From positions 1,364,001 to 1,428,000 of the forward strand of contig NZ_JACCAB010000001.1 in assembly GCF_013408925.1 (NCBI RefSeq): DNA of 64,000 bases, read 5' to 3'. Source of the DNA: Pedococcus badiiscoriae. Its GTDB lineage: Bacteria; Actinomycetota; Actinomycetes; Actinomycetales; Dermatophilaceae. The notes under the pieces were generated by a model. It worked only from the letters and a program-made list of their open reading frames with translations, was not told the origin of the DNA and did not search any database. How positions within the stretch are numbered: position 1 is the first letter of the stretch; the number at the start of each line of letters is the position of its first letter. This document shows positions 8,874 through 16,387 of the stretch, in pieces. The position numbers were made by a program, and so were the translations under genes.

Positions 8874-8913
8874 CGGGCAAGACTACCGAGGGCCCGAGAC
8901 CCCCGAGGACGCT

Positions 8914-8950
8914 GCTATGCCGTGCCCCTGAGGGTGGGGCACGGCATAGC
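8914..8950. repeat. Perfect 15-bp hairpin between divergent starts
   Basis: GCTATGCCGTGCCCC (8914-8928) pairs perfectly with 8936-8950 around a 7-nt loop. It lies 41 nt upstream of the serS ATG and 50 nt upstream of the LysE-type gene, in a divergent promoter region where a terminator is not expected. Both arms contain the TATGCCG motif found throughout the window. It could be a structured serS leader, an operator, or a repeat element. No T-box features (specifier stem, conserved T-box bulge) are recognisable. Confidence 0.6.
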
Positions 8951-8999
8951 AAGGCGAATCACGTTGCCCCGCGAGCATCGGGGCACGATCCTTGCGGGT

Positions 9000-9638
9000 A
9001 TGCCGTCCACACCCACCCTCGCGTCGTTCGCCCTGGCGGCGACCGCCCTCATCCTGCTGCCCGGGCCCGCGATGCTGTTCCTCATCTCGCGGGGCATCGG
9101 GCAGGGCAGCCGGCGGCTGGCTGTCGCGTCGATGGCCGGCATCGAGACGGCGACCGCGGTCATGGTGGTCGCCACGGCGTTCGGGCTGTCGGCCGTCATC
9201 AGCTCGTCGGTGGTCGTCTTCGCGGTCGTGAAGTACGCCGGAGCGGCATACCTGGTGTGGCTCGCCATCCGCGAGTTCCGCAGCAAGGGTCATTTCACCC
9301 TGGACCGCGCCCCGGTCACGAACTCGCGACGAGCCTTCGTGGACGCGTTCCTGGTGGGCATCTCCAACCCGAAGACGGCGGTCTTCTTCGTCGCCTTCTT
9401 CCCGCAGTTCCTGCACCCGGAGTCCGGTCCGATCTGGTCGCAGGTGCTCGTCCTCGGGGCGATCTTCGTGGTGATCGGGGCGGTCTTCGACAGCGTCTAC
9501 GCCCTCAGTGCCGGCTCGATCGGCCAGTGGCTGGCACGTCACCCCCGGGCGGTCGAGCGGCAGAAGTACGTCTCTGGCGGCATCTTCCTCGCCATGGGCG
9601 GGGCCGCGGCGCTCACCGGCCGCCCACACCGGGCCTGA
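9000..9638 (+). CDS. LysE/RhtB family exporter
   Basis: A 212-aa inner-membrane protein with about six transmembrane segments. The family hallmarks are the N-terminal LLPGPAMLFLISRGIGQG (the PGP motif after helix 1) and the GISNPKTAVFFVAFFPQF segment before helix 4. LysE/RhtB proteins export amino acids such as lysine, threonine or homoserine lactones, and the cargo here is unknown. ATG 9000 starts at the beginning of helix 1 and overlaps the recurring GTATGCCG motif. The larger open frame upstream is antisense to serS and was ignored. It converges with a DinB gene 15 nt downstream. Confidence 0.88.
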   Translation: MPSTPTLASFALAATALILLPGPAMLFLISRGIGQGSRRLAVASMAGIETATAVMVVATAFGLSAVISSSVVVFAVVKYAGAAYLVWLAIREFRSKGHFTLDRAPVTNSRRAFVDAFLVGISNPKTAVFFVAFFPQFLHPESGPIWSQVLVLGAIFVVIGAVFDSVYALSAGSIGQWLARHPRAVERQKYVSGGIFLAMGGAAALTGRPHRA

Positions 9639-9653
9639 CGAGCTCCGCCGCGT

Positions 9654-10199
9654 TCAGGCGCCCACGTCGACCAGGTGGTGGGCGAGGTCGTGCAGGAAGT
9701 ACTGCCCGAGGGTCTGCACCGTGAACTCGGACCCGTCGCTGCGCAGGCCGGTCCGGTCCCAGGCGTCGTCAGGCACCGCCGCGAAGGCGGCAGCGACAGC
9801 GGCAGCGGCCTCCTGGACCTCGGCGCCGACGACGGCGGGGTCCTGCTCGCCGTAGCGCTCGGCCACTGCAGTCTCGTCCTGGTCCCAGTTCGCGAACTGT
9901 GGCCCGTCCTGGTCCAGCATGAGCTCGACCCGACCCTTGAAGACCCGGCACACGTCCCGCACGTGGCAGGCGTACTCCAGCGGAGACCACACGGTGGGCG
10001 AAGGCCGCTGCGTGGCGGCCGGTCGCTCGAGCACGACGGGCCATGCCGCGGTCGAGGCCAGGGCCAGTCGCGCGATGTCAGCCCTGGCCACGGACGCCGC
10101 GTCGAACCCGCATTCCGGACAGGGGCGTGACAGGGTCCACGTCCAGTCCTTGGTGTCGGGGACGATCCGGTCGCTGGCACCCGCGGGGAGATCACCCAT
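9654..10199 (-). CDS. DinB-family protein with N-terminal CxxC
   Basis: A 181-aa cytoplasmic protein. The C-terminal four-helix-bundle pattern ends with YFLHDLAHHLVDVG, the histidine-rich helix of DinB/mycothiol-dependent metalloenzymes. Another conserved segment is WSPLEYACHVRDVCRVF, whose histidine would be a second metal ligand. Residues around 28-31 are CPEC, seen in one DinB subgroup and possibly a small zinc or redox site. Actinobacterial DinB proteins often act as thiol-dependent isomerases or transferases, but the substrate here is unknown. The ATG at 10199 gives a compact protein, whereas the open frame upstream is antisense to the lipid kinase gene. Confidence 0.75.
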   Translation of the reverse strand: MGDLPAGASDRIVPDTKDWTWTLSRPCPECGFDAASVARADIARLALASTAAWPVVLERPAATQRPSPTVWSPLEYACHVRDVCRVFKGRVELMLDQDGPQFANWDQDETAVAERYGEQDPAVVGAEVQEAAAAVAAAFAAVPDDAWDRTGLRSDGSEFTVQTLGQYFLHDLAHHLVDVGA

Positions 10200-10289
10200 G
10201 TCGACCACCGTAGAGCCCCGCTGACCTGTACCGATAGCAGTACGGACAGCAGTACCGGTGGCACGCCAACCGTGGGGTAGCGTCGGCCC

Positions 10290-11402
10290 GTGCTTCGCGA
10301 ACACTCCGGCTGGATCGCCCTCGCGGCGATCGTCCTCGTCATCCTGCTTGCCCTCGGCATCGCCGGGTGGGCGGGGATGCGCGGACCGGGAGCCGGTGGT
10401 GTCCACCGTGGCCGCCGGTGGGGGCGCCGCCCGCACCGCAACGACTTCCGTCCGGAGGGCACCGTGTCCGACTCGCCGACCCGTCGCGCAGCCGTCATCG
10501 TCAACCCCACGAAGTTCGACGACGTGGCCGCGGTGCGCAAGAAGATCACCGAGCAGTCGATCAACCAGGGCTGGGCCGAGCCGCTGTTCATCCTCACCAC
10601 CGAGCGCGATCCGGGCACCGGGCAGGCCAAGCAGGCACTGGCCGAAGGCGTCGACCTGATCTGCCCCCTCGGCGGAGACGGCACCGTCCGCGCCGTGGCC
10701 GAGGCGATGGTCGGCAGCGAGACCCCGATGGGGCTGCTGCCCGGCGGCACGGGAAACCTCCTGGCCCGCAACCTCGACCTGCCCGTCGACGACCTCGGCG
10801 ACGCGCTGCGGATCGCCCTCACCGGGCAGAACAAGCGGGTCGACGTCGGACGGATGACCGTCGATCCTTCCGGCGAGGACCAAGCGCCGGACACCCACGT
10901 CTTCCTCGTCATGGCCGGCCTGGGGTTCGACGCCGAGATCATGGCCAACGCCCCGGAGAAGCTGAAGGCGAAGGTGGGACCGGCCGCCTACGTCGTCTCA
11001 GGAACCCGCAACCTGCGCGGCCCCCAGTTCAAGGTGCGGGTGAAGGTCGAGGACCAGGAGGAGTTCATCCGCCGGGCTCGGACGGTCGTGATCGGCAACT
11101 GCGGCAAGCTGCTGGGCGGCCTGGTGCTGATGCCCGAGGCAGAGCTCGACGACGGCCAGCTCGACATGGTCATCCTGTCTCCCAAGGGCGTCGTGGGGTG
11201 GGCTGCCGTCGCCGCCCGGATCGCGTCCAAGCGGCGCAAGGGCCACCACATCGTCGACCACCACACCAGCCGGTCGATCCAGATCCGTGCCGATCGTCCG
11301 CAGGAGGTGCAGATCGACGGCGAGGTGCTCGGCAAGGCCCGCGCCATCTCCGCGGAAGCCGTGCCGGGCGCCCTGGTGGTCCGGGTGGGCTCGGTCGACT
11401 GA
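10290..11402 (+). CDS. Diacylglycerol kinase family lipid kinase
   Basis: A 370-aa enzyme with an N-terminal hydrophobic anchor (about 8-30) and a basic linker, followed by the DAG-kinase/NAD-kinase fold. The nucleotide loop is GGDGT in ICPLGGDGTVRAV, and GLLPGGTGNLLARNL is the second signature. Such enzymes phosphorylate diacylglycerol or related lipid alcohols at the membrane. The GTG start at 10290 is needed for the anchor. A start at the downstream GTG for VSDSPTRRAAV would give a soluble form of about 313 aa. Its stop overlaps the ATG of the PAP2 phosphatase gene, so kinase and phosphatase are translationally coupled, which suggests paired lipid phosphate turnover. Confidence 0.88.
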   Translation: MLREHSGWIALAAIVLVILLALGIAGWAGMRGPGAGGVHRGRRWGRRPHRNDFRPEGTVSDSPTRRAAVIVNPTKFDDVAAVRKKITEQSINQGWAEPLFILTTERDPGTGQAKQALAEGVDLICPLGGDGTVRAVAEAMVGSETPMGLLPGGTGNLLARNLDLPVDDLGDALRIALTGQNKRVDVGRMTVDPSGEDQAPDTHVFLVMAGLGFDAEIMANAPEKLKAKVGPAAYVVSGTRNLRGPQFKVRVKVEDQEEFIRRARTVVIGNCGKLLGGLVLMPEAELDDGQLDMVILSPKGVVGWAAVAARIASKRRKGHHIVDHHTSRSIQIRADRPQEVQIDGEVLGKARAISAEAVPGALVVRVGSVD

Positions 11403-12115
11403 TGGCCACCACGACGTCACCGGTCCGGGTGTCGCGCCTCGCGCGGCTGGGCCGCGGCGTCGCAGCCATGGTCGCCTTCGCGGTGCCCTTCGTCCTCCTC
11501 GGGTATGCCGTGCGTCAGAAGTTCGACCCGCTCATCCACCTCGACAACGCCATCGGCGAGCACGCCACCGACTTCACCCGGTCGATCTCCGCGGGAAGTG
11601 CCCTGATCGTGCTCGAGGCGGTGAGCCAGCCGTGGGTGCTCTACATCCTGGCGACTCTCGTCTGCCTGTGGGCCTGGCTCGCCAAGGGACTGCTCAGCCG
11701 GGCGCTGTGGGCGTTCGTCACCATGATGATCGGCTGGAACCTCGCTCTGGACGCCAAGCTGCTGGTGCAGCGAGCTCGACCGGTCATCGACGACCCGATC
11801 TCCCACGCCCCCGGATACTCGTTCCCCTCGGGTCACGCCTCGAACGCCGCGATCGTCGCCACCGCCCTCGTCTTCCTGCTGTGGCCGCTGCTCTCGCCCG
11901 CGTCACGGCGGGTGGCCACCACGGTCGCCGTGGTCTTCGCGCTGGCCGTCGGCCTCGACCGCATCTTCCTCGGGGTGCACTTCGCGTCCGACGTCGTGGC
12001 CGGGTGGATCCTCGGAGTGGGCATCACGTTCTCCTCCTGGCTGGGGTTCATCGGCAGGACCCCCGGGACGCACTCAGGTGAGACGGGCTCACGGGGGCCG
12101 TCGCACCCTGCCTGA
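11402..12115 (+). CDS. PAP2 family lipid phosphatase
   Basis: A 237-aa membrane protein with about six hydrophobic segments. The three-part PAP2 phosphatase signature is complete: KLLVQRARP, then FPSGHASN, then DRIFLGVHFASD. In this family the histidine of the third motif is the nucleophile. It probably dephosphorylates phosphatidic acid, undecaprenyl pyrophosphate or a similar lipid outside the membrane. The ATG at 11402 overlaps the kinase stop by one base (TGATG). Its last 68 nt overlap a small convergent gene candidate on the other strand. Confidence 0.9.
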   Translation: MATTTSPVRVSRLARLGRGVAAMVAFAVPFVLLGYAVRQKFDPLIHLDNAIGEHATDFTRSISAGSALIVLEAVSQPWVLYILATLVCLWAWLAKGLLSRALWAFVTMMIGWNLALDAKLLVQRARPVIDDPISHAPGYSFPSGHASNAAIVATALVFLLWPLLSPASRRVATTVAVVFALAVGLDRIFLGVHFASDVVAGWILGVGITFSSWLGFIGRTPGTHSGETGSRGPSHPA

Positions 12116-12269
12116 CTCGCTCCTCCACCCGGTCGCGGACGAAACGGTGGTAGACCCACGCCAGCACCACGCAGACGGAGAGACCGACCAGCCAGCCATC
12201 GGCCCACCAGAGGCACAGCGCACCGGCCGTCCAGGACGCGAGCACCGCGACGAAGTCGATGACGCTCAT
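12048..12269 (-). CDS. Small two-helix membrane protein, hypothetical
   Basis: A 73-aa product with two hydrophobic helices (about 4-21 and 26-43) and a basic C-terminal tail. No family is recognised. The ATG at 12269 has AGGG 8 nt upstream. The frame is open further upstream, and starts at 12371 or 12440 would add a Gly-Thr repeat encoded by a 9-bp tandem repeat, which I consider less likely. The gene overlaps the end of the PAP2 gene on the opposite strand. The hydrophobic pattern supports a real protein, but the evidence is modest. Confidence 0.4.
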   Translation of the reverse strand: MSVIDFVAVLASWTAGALCLWWADGWLVGLSVCVVLAWVYHRFVRDRVEERVRQGATAPVSPSHLSASRGSCR

Positions 12270-12312
12270 GACCGCGACCCTGCCCTCCCGAGCAGCGGTC
12301 GCCGGATCCTCC

Positions 12313-12348
12313 GTCGTCCCCGTCGTTCCCGTCGTCCCCGTCGTCCCC
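12313..12348. repeat. 9-bp tandem repeat, four units
   Basis: GTCGTCCCC is repeated at 12313, 12331 and 12340, with a one-base variant (GTCGTTCCC) at 12322. It lies upstream of the small membrane-protein gene. If the longer start of that gene is used, the repeat would encode Gly-Thr-Thr units. Confidence 0.7.
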
Positions 12349-12454
12349 CGGACCTCTGACCAACCGCGCATGTTCCCCCCCGGGTGCTTCCTCGCCCCGC
12401 AGGTCGGGGTGAGGAGCTGATGTGGACGCGTCCCAAGCATCTGGATGCATGTCC

Positions 12455-12500
12455 ATGCAAACCTTAACAGACGTGACTATGTTGCTATTGCTTGATGGTC
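12455..12500 (+). promoter_or_regulatory. AT-rich promoter candidate upstream of zwf
   Basis: From 12270 to the chosen zwf start at 12588 there is little coding signal. The AT-rich stretch ACCTTAACAGACGTGACTAT (12461-12480), continued by GTTGCTATTG, stands out in GC-rich DNA. TTAACA (12464-12469) and TATTGC (12486-12491) lie 16 nt apart and could be -35/-10 hexamers. TATGTT (12478-12483) is an alternative -10. Just upstream, overlapping GGATGCATGTCC half-dyads could be an operator. If transcription starts near 12490, the in-frame ATG at 12495 could serve as a leaderless zwf start. Confidence 0.35.
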
Positions 12501-12587
12501 ATTTCTGAGCCCGGGGCGACTTCGTGGGTGGGGCGCGCCATTGGACAACCACGTGCGCCGGCCCGGCTGCGGTGGAAGTATCGGAAG

Positions 12588-14093
12588 GTGCCCGAGCAGA
12601 CCGCGCCCCGCGCCCAGACGATCTCGTATCCCGCTGCTGAAGCACGCAGCTCGCGAGGGGCCGTGGAGAAGGCCGATCCCCACGTCATCGTGCTGTTCGG
12701 AGCCACGGGAGACCTGGCACGCCGCAAGCTGCTGCCGGGCATGGCACACCTGGCGACGTCCGAGCTCGCACCGGCGATCCGGGTCGTGGGCACCTCACTC
12801 GAGGAGATGAGCGACGAGCAGTTCCGCGAGTTCGCGCGCAAGGCTGTCGAGGAGTTCGGTACCCACCCGCTCACGGACGAGCAGTGGGACAGCTTCGACG
12901 ACTTCCTCGTCTACGTCCCGCAGTCCGCCGGCCCCGAACCCCTGGCCGCGGCGGTCAGGAAGGCCGAGGAGGCCCTGGGGCCGGAGGCGCAACGGCTGCA
13001 CTACCTGTCGGTGCCACCCAAGGCTGCCGTCGCGGTGATCCAGATGCTGCGGGACGCCGACCTCGTGGCCCGCTCACGCGTGGTGATGGAGAAGCCCTTC
13101 GGCACCGACCTCGCGAGCGCGATCGCCCTCAACAACACCGTGCACGAGACGTTCGACGAGAGCCAGATCTTCCGGATCGACCACTTCCTCGGAAAGGAGG
13201 CGGCACAGAACATCCTCGCCTTCCGGTTCGCGAACGGGCTGTTCGAGCCGATCTGGAACCGCAACTTCATCGACCACATCCAGATCGACATCCCCGAGAC
13301 CCTGGGGCTGGACGAGCGAGCCAACTTCTACGAAGCCACCGGCGCCTACAAGGACATGGTCGTCACCCATCTGTTCCAGGTGCTGGCGTTCGTCGCCATG
13401 GAACCGCCGACCGCCCTGGAGCCGCGAGCCATCTCGGAGGAGAAGAACAAGGTCTTCCGGTCACTGCTGCCCATCGACCCCTCGAACGTCGTGCGAGGCC
13501 AGTTCGCGGGGTACACCGGGCTCAACGGCGTCGCCTCCGACTCCGACACCGAGACGTTCATCGCGCTCAAGGCCGGGATCGACAACTGGCGGTGGGCCGG
13601 TGTGCCGTTCTACCTGCGCACCGGCAAGAAGATGGCCGAGGGCGCGCGCATCATCTCGATCGCCTTCAAGGAGGCGCCGCGGTCGATGTTCCCGTCCAAC
13701 TCGGGGGTGGGTTCGGCCGGTCCGGACCACCTGACCTTCGACCTGGCCGACGAGTCCAAGGTGTCGCTGTCGTTCTACGGCAAGCGCCCGGGGCCCGGCA
13801 TGCGGCTGGAGAAGCTGTCGATGCAGTTCTCGACCCGCGAGACGGAACGAGCCGGCGACGTCCTCGAGGCCTACGAGCGGCTCATCCTCGACGCCATGCG
13901 CGGCGACCACACGCTCTTCACGACGGCCGAGGGCATCGAGTCGCTGTGGGAGCGGTCGCAGCCCCTGCTGGACGACCCGCCCGAGGCCAAGCCCTATCCG
14001 GTCGGCAGCTGGGGTCCCAACGCGATCCACCAGCTGATCGCCCCCCATGCCTGGCGGCTGCCCTTCGAGCGCGTCTGGCGCGAGAAGAAGTAA
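12588..14093 (+). CDS. zwf: Glucose-6-phosphate dehydrogenase
   Basis: The first enzyme of the oxidative pentose phosphate pathway. It oxidises glucose-6-phosphate with NADP to 6-phosphogluconolactone in the cytoplasm. The nucleotide loop GATGDLARRKLLP starts at residue 38. The active-site signature DHFLGKE is at 198-204 with H199 and K203, and EKPFGTDL supplies another conserved lysine. Residue numbers assume GTG 12588 (501 aa). GTG 12663 would give 476 aa starting next to the nucleotide loop, and the frame is also open back to 12492. No strong ribosome site decides between them. The gene stands alone, convergent with pheA. Confidence 0.95.
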   Translation: MPEQTAPRAQTISYPAAEARSSRGAVEKADPHVIVLFGATGDLARRKLLPGMAHLATSELAPAIRVVGTSLEEMSDEQFREFARKAVEEFGTHPLTDEQWDSFDDFLVYVPQSAGPEPLAAAVRKAEEALGPEAQRLHYLSVPPKAAVAVIQMLRDADLVARSRVVMEKPFGTDLASAIALNNTVHETFDESQIFRIDHFLGKEAAQNILAFRFANGLFEPIWNRNFIDHIQIDIPETLGLDERANFYEATGAYKDMVVTHLFQVLAFVAMEPPTALEPRAISEEKNKVFRSLLPIDPSNVVRGQFAGYTGLNGVASDSDTETFIALKAGIDNWRWAGVPFYLRTGKKMAEGARIISIAFKEAPRSMFPSNSGVGSAGPDHLTFDLADESKVSLSFYGKRPGPGMRLEKLSMQFSTRETERAGDVLEAYERLILDAMRGDHTLFTTAEGIESLWERSQPLLDDPPEAKPYPVGSWGPNAIHQLIAPHAWRLPFERVWREKK

Positions 14094-14114
14094 CCGCTGT
14101 CAGGCGCAGCGGGG

Positions 14115-15101
14115 TCAGGCGCCGCGCAGGGACCGCAGCCAGGCGCGGGCCTCCCCGAACGCGGCGTCGCTCGTGTGGGGCGTCACCCGGACGGCAGTGC
14201 CGTGCGCGGCCGGGTAGCTGCCGAGGAACCGCACGTCGGCGCAGACCCGCTTGAGGCCGAGCAGCGCCTCCCCGACCCGCTCGTCGAGCACATGGCCCTC
14301 GATGTCGATGGAGAAGCAGTAGTCGCCCATCGACGACTTGGTCGGCCGGGACTCCAGCCGCGACATGTTGATGCCGCGCACCGCGAACTGCTCCAACAGC
14401 TCGAGCAGCCCACCGGCGTGGTCGTCGCGCTGGAACAGCACGAGCGTGGTCTTGTCGGCACCGGTGCGCTCGGGGAGCTGACCCGGTCGGGCGACCGACA
14501 CGAACCGGGTCACGGCTGAGGCGTTGTCACCGATGTCCTGCGCCAGCACCTGGAGGTCGTGGTTGGCCGCGGCGATCGGCGCACAGACCGCCGCCTGGTA
14601 TGCCGCCTGCTCAGCGTCGCCGCCCACCAGGCCGGCCGCGGCGGCCGCTGTCGACAACGTCGGGACGTAGACCGCGTCGGGCAGGGTGGCACCCATCCAG
14701 CCGCGGACCTGGGCCCACGCGTGGCTGTGGGTGCCGACGGCGCGGACCTGGTCGAGCGTCATACCCGCGGGGGCGGCGAGCACGAACGTGATGGGGACGA
14801 GGACCTCGCCCACCACCACGAGCGGGTCACCGCTGGCCAACGCGTCGAGGGTGGCGCTGACGCCCCCCTCGACGGAGTTCTCGATCGGCACCATGGCCGC
14901 GTCGATGTCACCGGCGCGCAGCGCGCCCAGGGCGGCCTCGACCGAGGGGAGGGCGACGTGTTCCTGGCCGGCCGCCGGCCCCCAGGCATTCAGCGCCATC
15001 TGCGTGAAGGTGCCAGCCGGCCCGAAGTAGCCGTGCCTGGTCACCCGGGGGGATGCAGGGGCGGGCGATGGGGTGGTCGCAGGGGTGGTCACGATGGTCA
15101 T
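14115..15101 (-). CDS. pheA: Prephenate dehydratase
   Basis: It converts prephenate to phenylpyruvate in phenylalanine synthesis, in the cytoplasm. The catalytic domain runs from about 22 to 210, with FGPAGTFT at 26-33, PIENSVEG at 72-79 and the catalytic TRF at 198-200. A C-terminal ACT domain (about 217-300) has ESRPTK at 250-255, the phenylalanine-binding signature, so feedback inhibition by phenylalanine is expected. The protein is 328 aa with a proline/threonine-rich N-terminal tail of about 20 residues. There is no chorismate mutase domain. Its ATG overlaps the stop of the upstream DUF4446 gene by 4 nt, so the two are translationally coupled. Confidence 0.96.
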   Translation of the reverse strand: MTIVTTPATTPSPAPASPRVTRHGYFGPAGTFTQMALNAWGPAAGQEHVALPSVEAALGALRAGDIDAAMVPIENSVEGGVSATLDALASGDPLVVVGEVLVPITFVLAAPAGMTLDQVRAVGTHSHAWAQVRGWMGATLPDAVYVPTLSTAAAAAGLVGGDAEQAAYQAAVCAPIAAANHDLQVLAQDIGDNASAVTRFVSVARPGQLPERTGADKTTLVLFQRDDHAGGLLELLEQFAVRGINMSRLESRPTKSSMGDYCFSIDIEGHVLDERVGEALLGLKRVCADVRFLGSYPAAHGTAVRVTPHTSDAAFGEARAWLRSLRGA

Positions 15102-15526
15102 GCTCCTTGGGATCCGGTGCGGGCGGCCGCGAGGGCCTGCTGCTCCTCAGGGGTCAGGGTCGCGTCCGAGCCACCGCCGACGATGCCCTTGGCGTACGTG
15201 CGCGACTCGCCGCGAGCGTGGATCGAGGAGAACACCAGCCCGTCCCCCCGGTCGTCGATGATGGCGGCGCTGAACGAGAGCCGGCCCCCCATGTCGCCAA
15301 AGGCGTCGTAGCGGACCACCGCCACGTGCCGTAGCGCCTGCGCGAGGTCGGCCCGCAGGGCCGCGAGGTCACCGCTACCCACGGGACGCTGGCCCTCGAG
15401 CGCGCGCAGCTGCGCCCGGACCCTGCCCACGCGCACCACGGCGACCACCACGGCCACCAGGGCGAGGACCACTGCCACGACGGCGGCCGCGAGGGCTGCG
15501 GTGGCGAGGGTCTGGGGATCGGACAC
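15098..15526 (-). CDS. DUF4446 family protein
   Basis: A 142-aa protein with one N-terminal transmembrane helix (about 9-31), a short coiled segment (RAQLRALEGQ), and a compact C-terminal domain. That domain carries VVRYDAFGDMGGRLSFS and SSIHARGESRTYAKG, the two conserved blocks of DUF4446. Function is unknown. The GTG start at 15526 places the helix at the N-terminus, and a long open frame further upstream is antisense to the GDT1 gene. Its stop overlaps the pheA start (ATGA), so it is co-transcribed with pheA, although nothing in the sequence links it to aromatic amino acids. Confidence 0.85.
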   Translation of the reverse strand: MSDPQTLATAALAAAVVAVVLALVAVVVAVVRVGRVRAQLRALEGQRPVGSGDLAALRADLAQALRHVAVVRYDAFGDMGGRLSFSAAIIDDRGDGLVFSSIHARGESRTYAKGIVGGGSDATLTPEEQQALAAARTGSQGA

Positions 15527-15568
15527 CCCGTCAGCGTATTGGGGGGTCGCGGATACAGTCGACGCGAT

Positions 15569-16189
15569 ATGGATTTCGACCTCGCCACCGTGGCCATCGT
15601 GTTCGGCTCGATCTTCCTGGTCGAGCTGCCTGACAAGACCTTCATCGCGACGCTCGTGCTCGCGACCCGGTTCCGGCCGCTGTACGTCTGGATCGGGGTG
15701 TCCCTGGCGTTCCTCGTCCAGACGGCGGTCGCGGTCACCGTCGGCGGGCTGCTGGCGCAGCTGCCCAAGCGACCGGTGGAGATCTTCGCCGCAGCGATGT
15801 TCCTGGCCGGCGGCGTCATCCTGCTCCGGGGAGCGGACAAGGCCGACGAGGAGGAAGCCGAGACCGAGGAGGAGTTCGCCCACAAGGGCGCCGCGACCGC
15901 GGTCGGCCTCAAGGCGATCGGGGTGTCCTTCGGGGTGCTCTTCCTTGCCGAGTGGGGCGACCTGTCGCAGCTGCTGACCGCCTCGATGGTGTTGCAGTTC
16001 AAGCAACCCGTGTCGGTCTTCATCGGGGCGTTCCTCGCCCTCGCGGCGGTGTCCGGCCTGGCCGCCGTCCTCGGGCGGGCCCTGCTCGCCAAGGTGAAGC
16101 TGGCCACGATCAGGCGGGTCGGCGGTGGCGTCTGCCTCCTGCTGGCGGCCCTGACGGTGCTCCAGATCTTCGGCGTCATCCGGATCTGA
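15569..16189 (+). CDS. GDT1/UPF0016 family cation transporter
   Basis: A 206-aa inner-membrane protein with two homologous three-helix halves separated by an acidic loop (EEEAETEEE at about 94-103). The family motif E-x-G-D-K/R-T/S appears as ELPDKT at 19-24 and as EWGDLS at 128-133. Members exchange Mn2+ or Ca2+ for protons, and bacterial ones export manganese. Both motifs deviate: the first has proline for glycine and the second has leucine for the basic residue. ATG 15569 removes a tail that would otherwise run through the promoter. It is divergent from the DUF4446-pheA operon with 42 nt between starts. Confidence 0.88.
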   Translation: MDFDLATVAIVFGSIFLVELPDKTFIATLVLATRFRPLYVWIGVSLAFLVQTAVAVTVGGLLAQLPKRPVEIFAAAMFLAGGVILLRGADKADEEEAETEEEFAHKGAATAVGLKAIGVSFGVLFLAEWGDLSQLLTASMVLQFKQPVSVFIGAFLALAAVSGLAAVLGRALLAKVKLATIRRVGGGVCLLLAALTVLQIFGVIRI

Positions 16190-16387
16190 CACGACGGGGT
16201 CGTCGTCGACGGCCAGGATGGTCGGCTTGGCCACGCGTCACTCCGTCCCCGGTCACCGGTCCGGCGCTGCGCCCGGGCGGCGGTCCAATGCTCGGAGGCT
16301 ACCGGCACCCGCGCGCCGTGCGCCACGGACGAAGCCTTCGACGCGAGCCGCGCGCCAAGGACGCAAGCCGTGGGGCATGGACGCGCG

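Noticed and set aside
8914-8950. A T-box riboswitch upstream of serS.
   Set aside because: No specifier loop, no conserved T-box sequence and no terminator/antiterminator pair; only a simple hairpin.
7545-8999. A long plus-strand open frame continuous with the LysE-type gene, opposite serS.
   Set aside because: The LysE-family N-terminus begins at ATG 9000. The upstream part is antisense to serS and has no family resemblance.
12492-12587. Possible N-terminal extension of zwf from 12492/12495.
   Set aside because: The extra residues match nothing expected in the enzyme and no ribosome site supports them, though a leaderless start cannot be ruled out.
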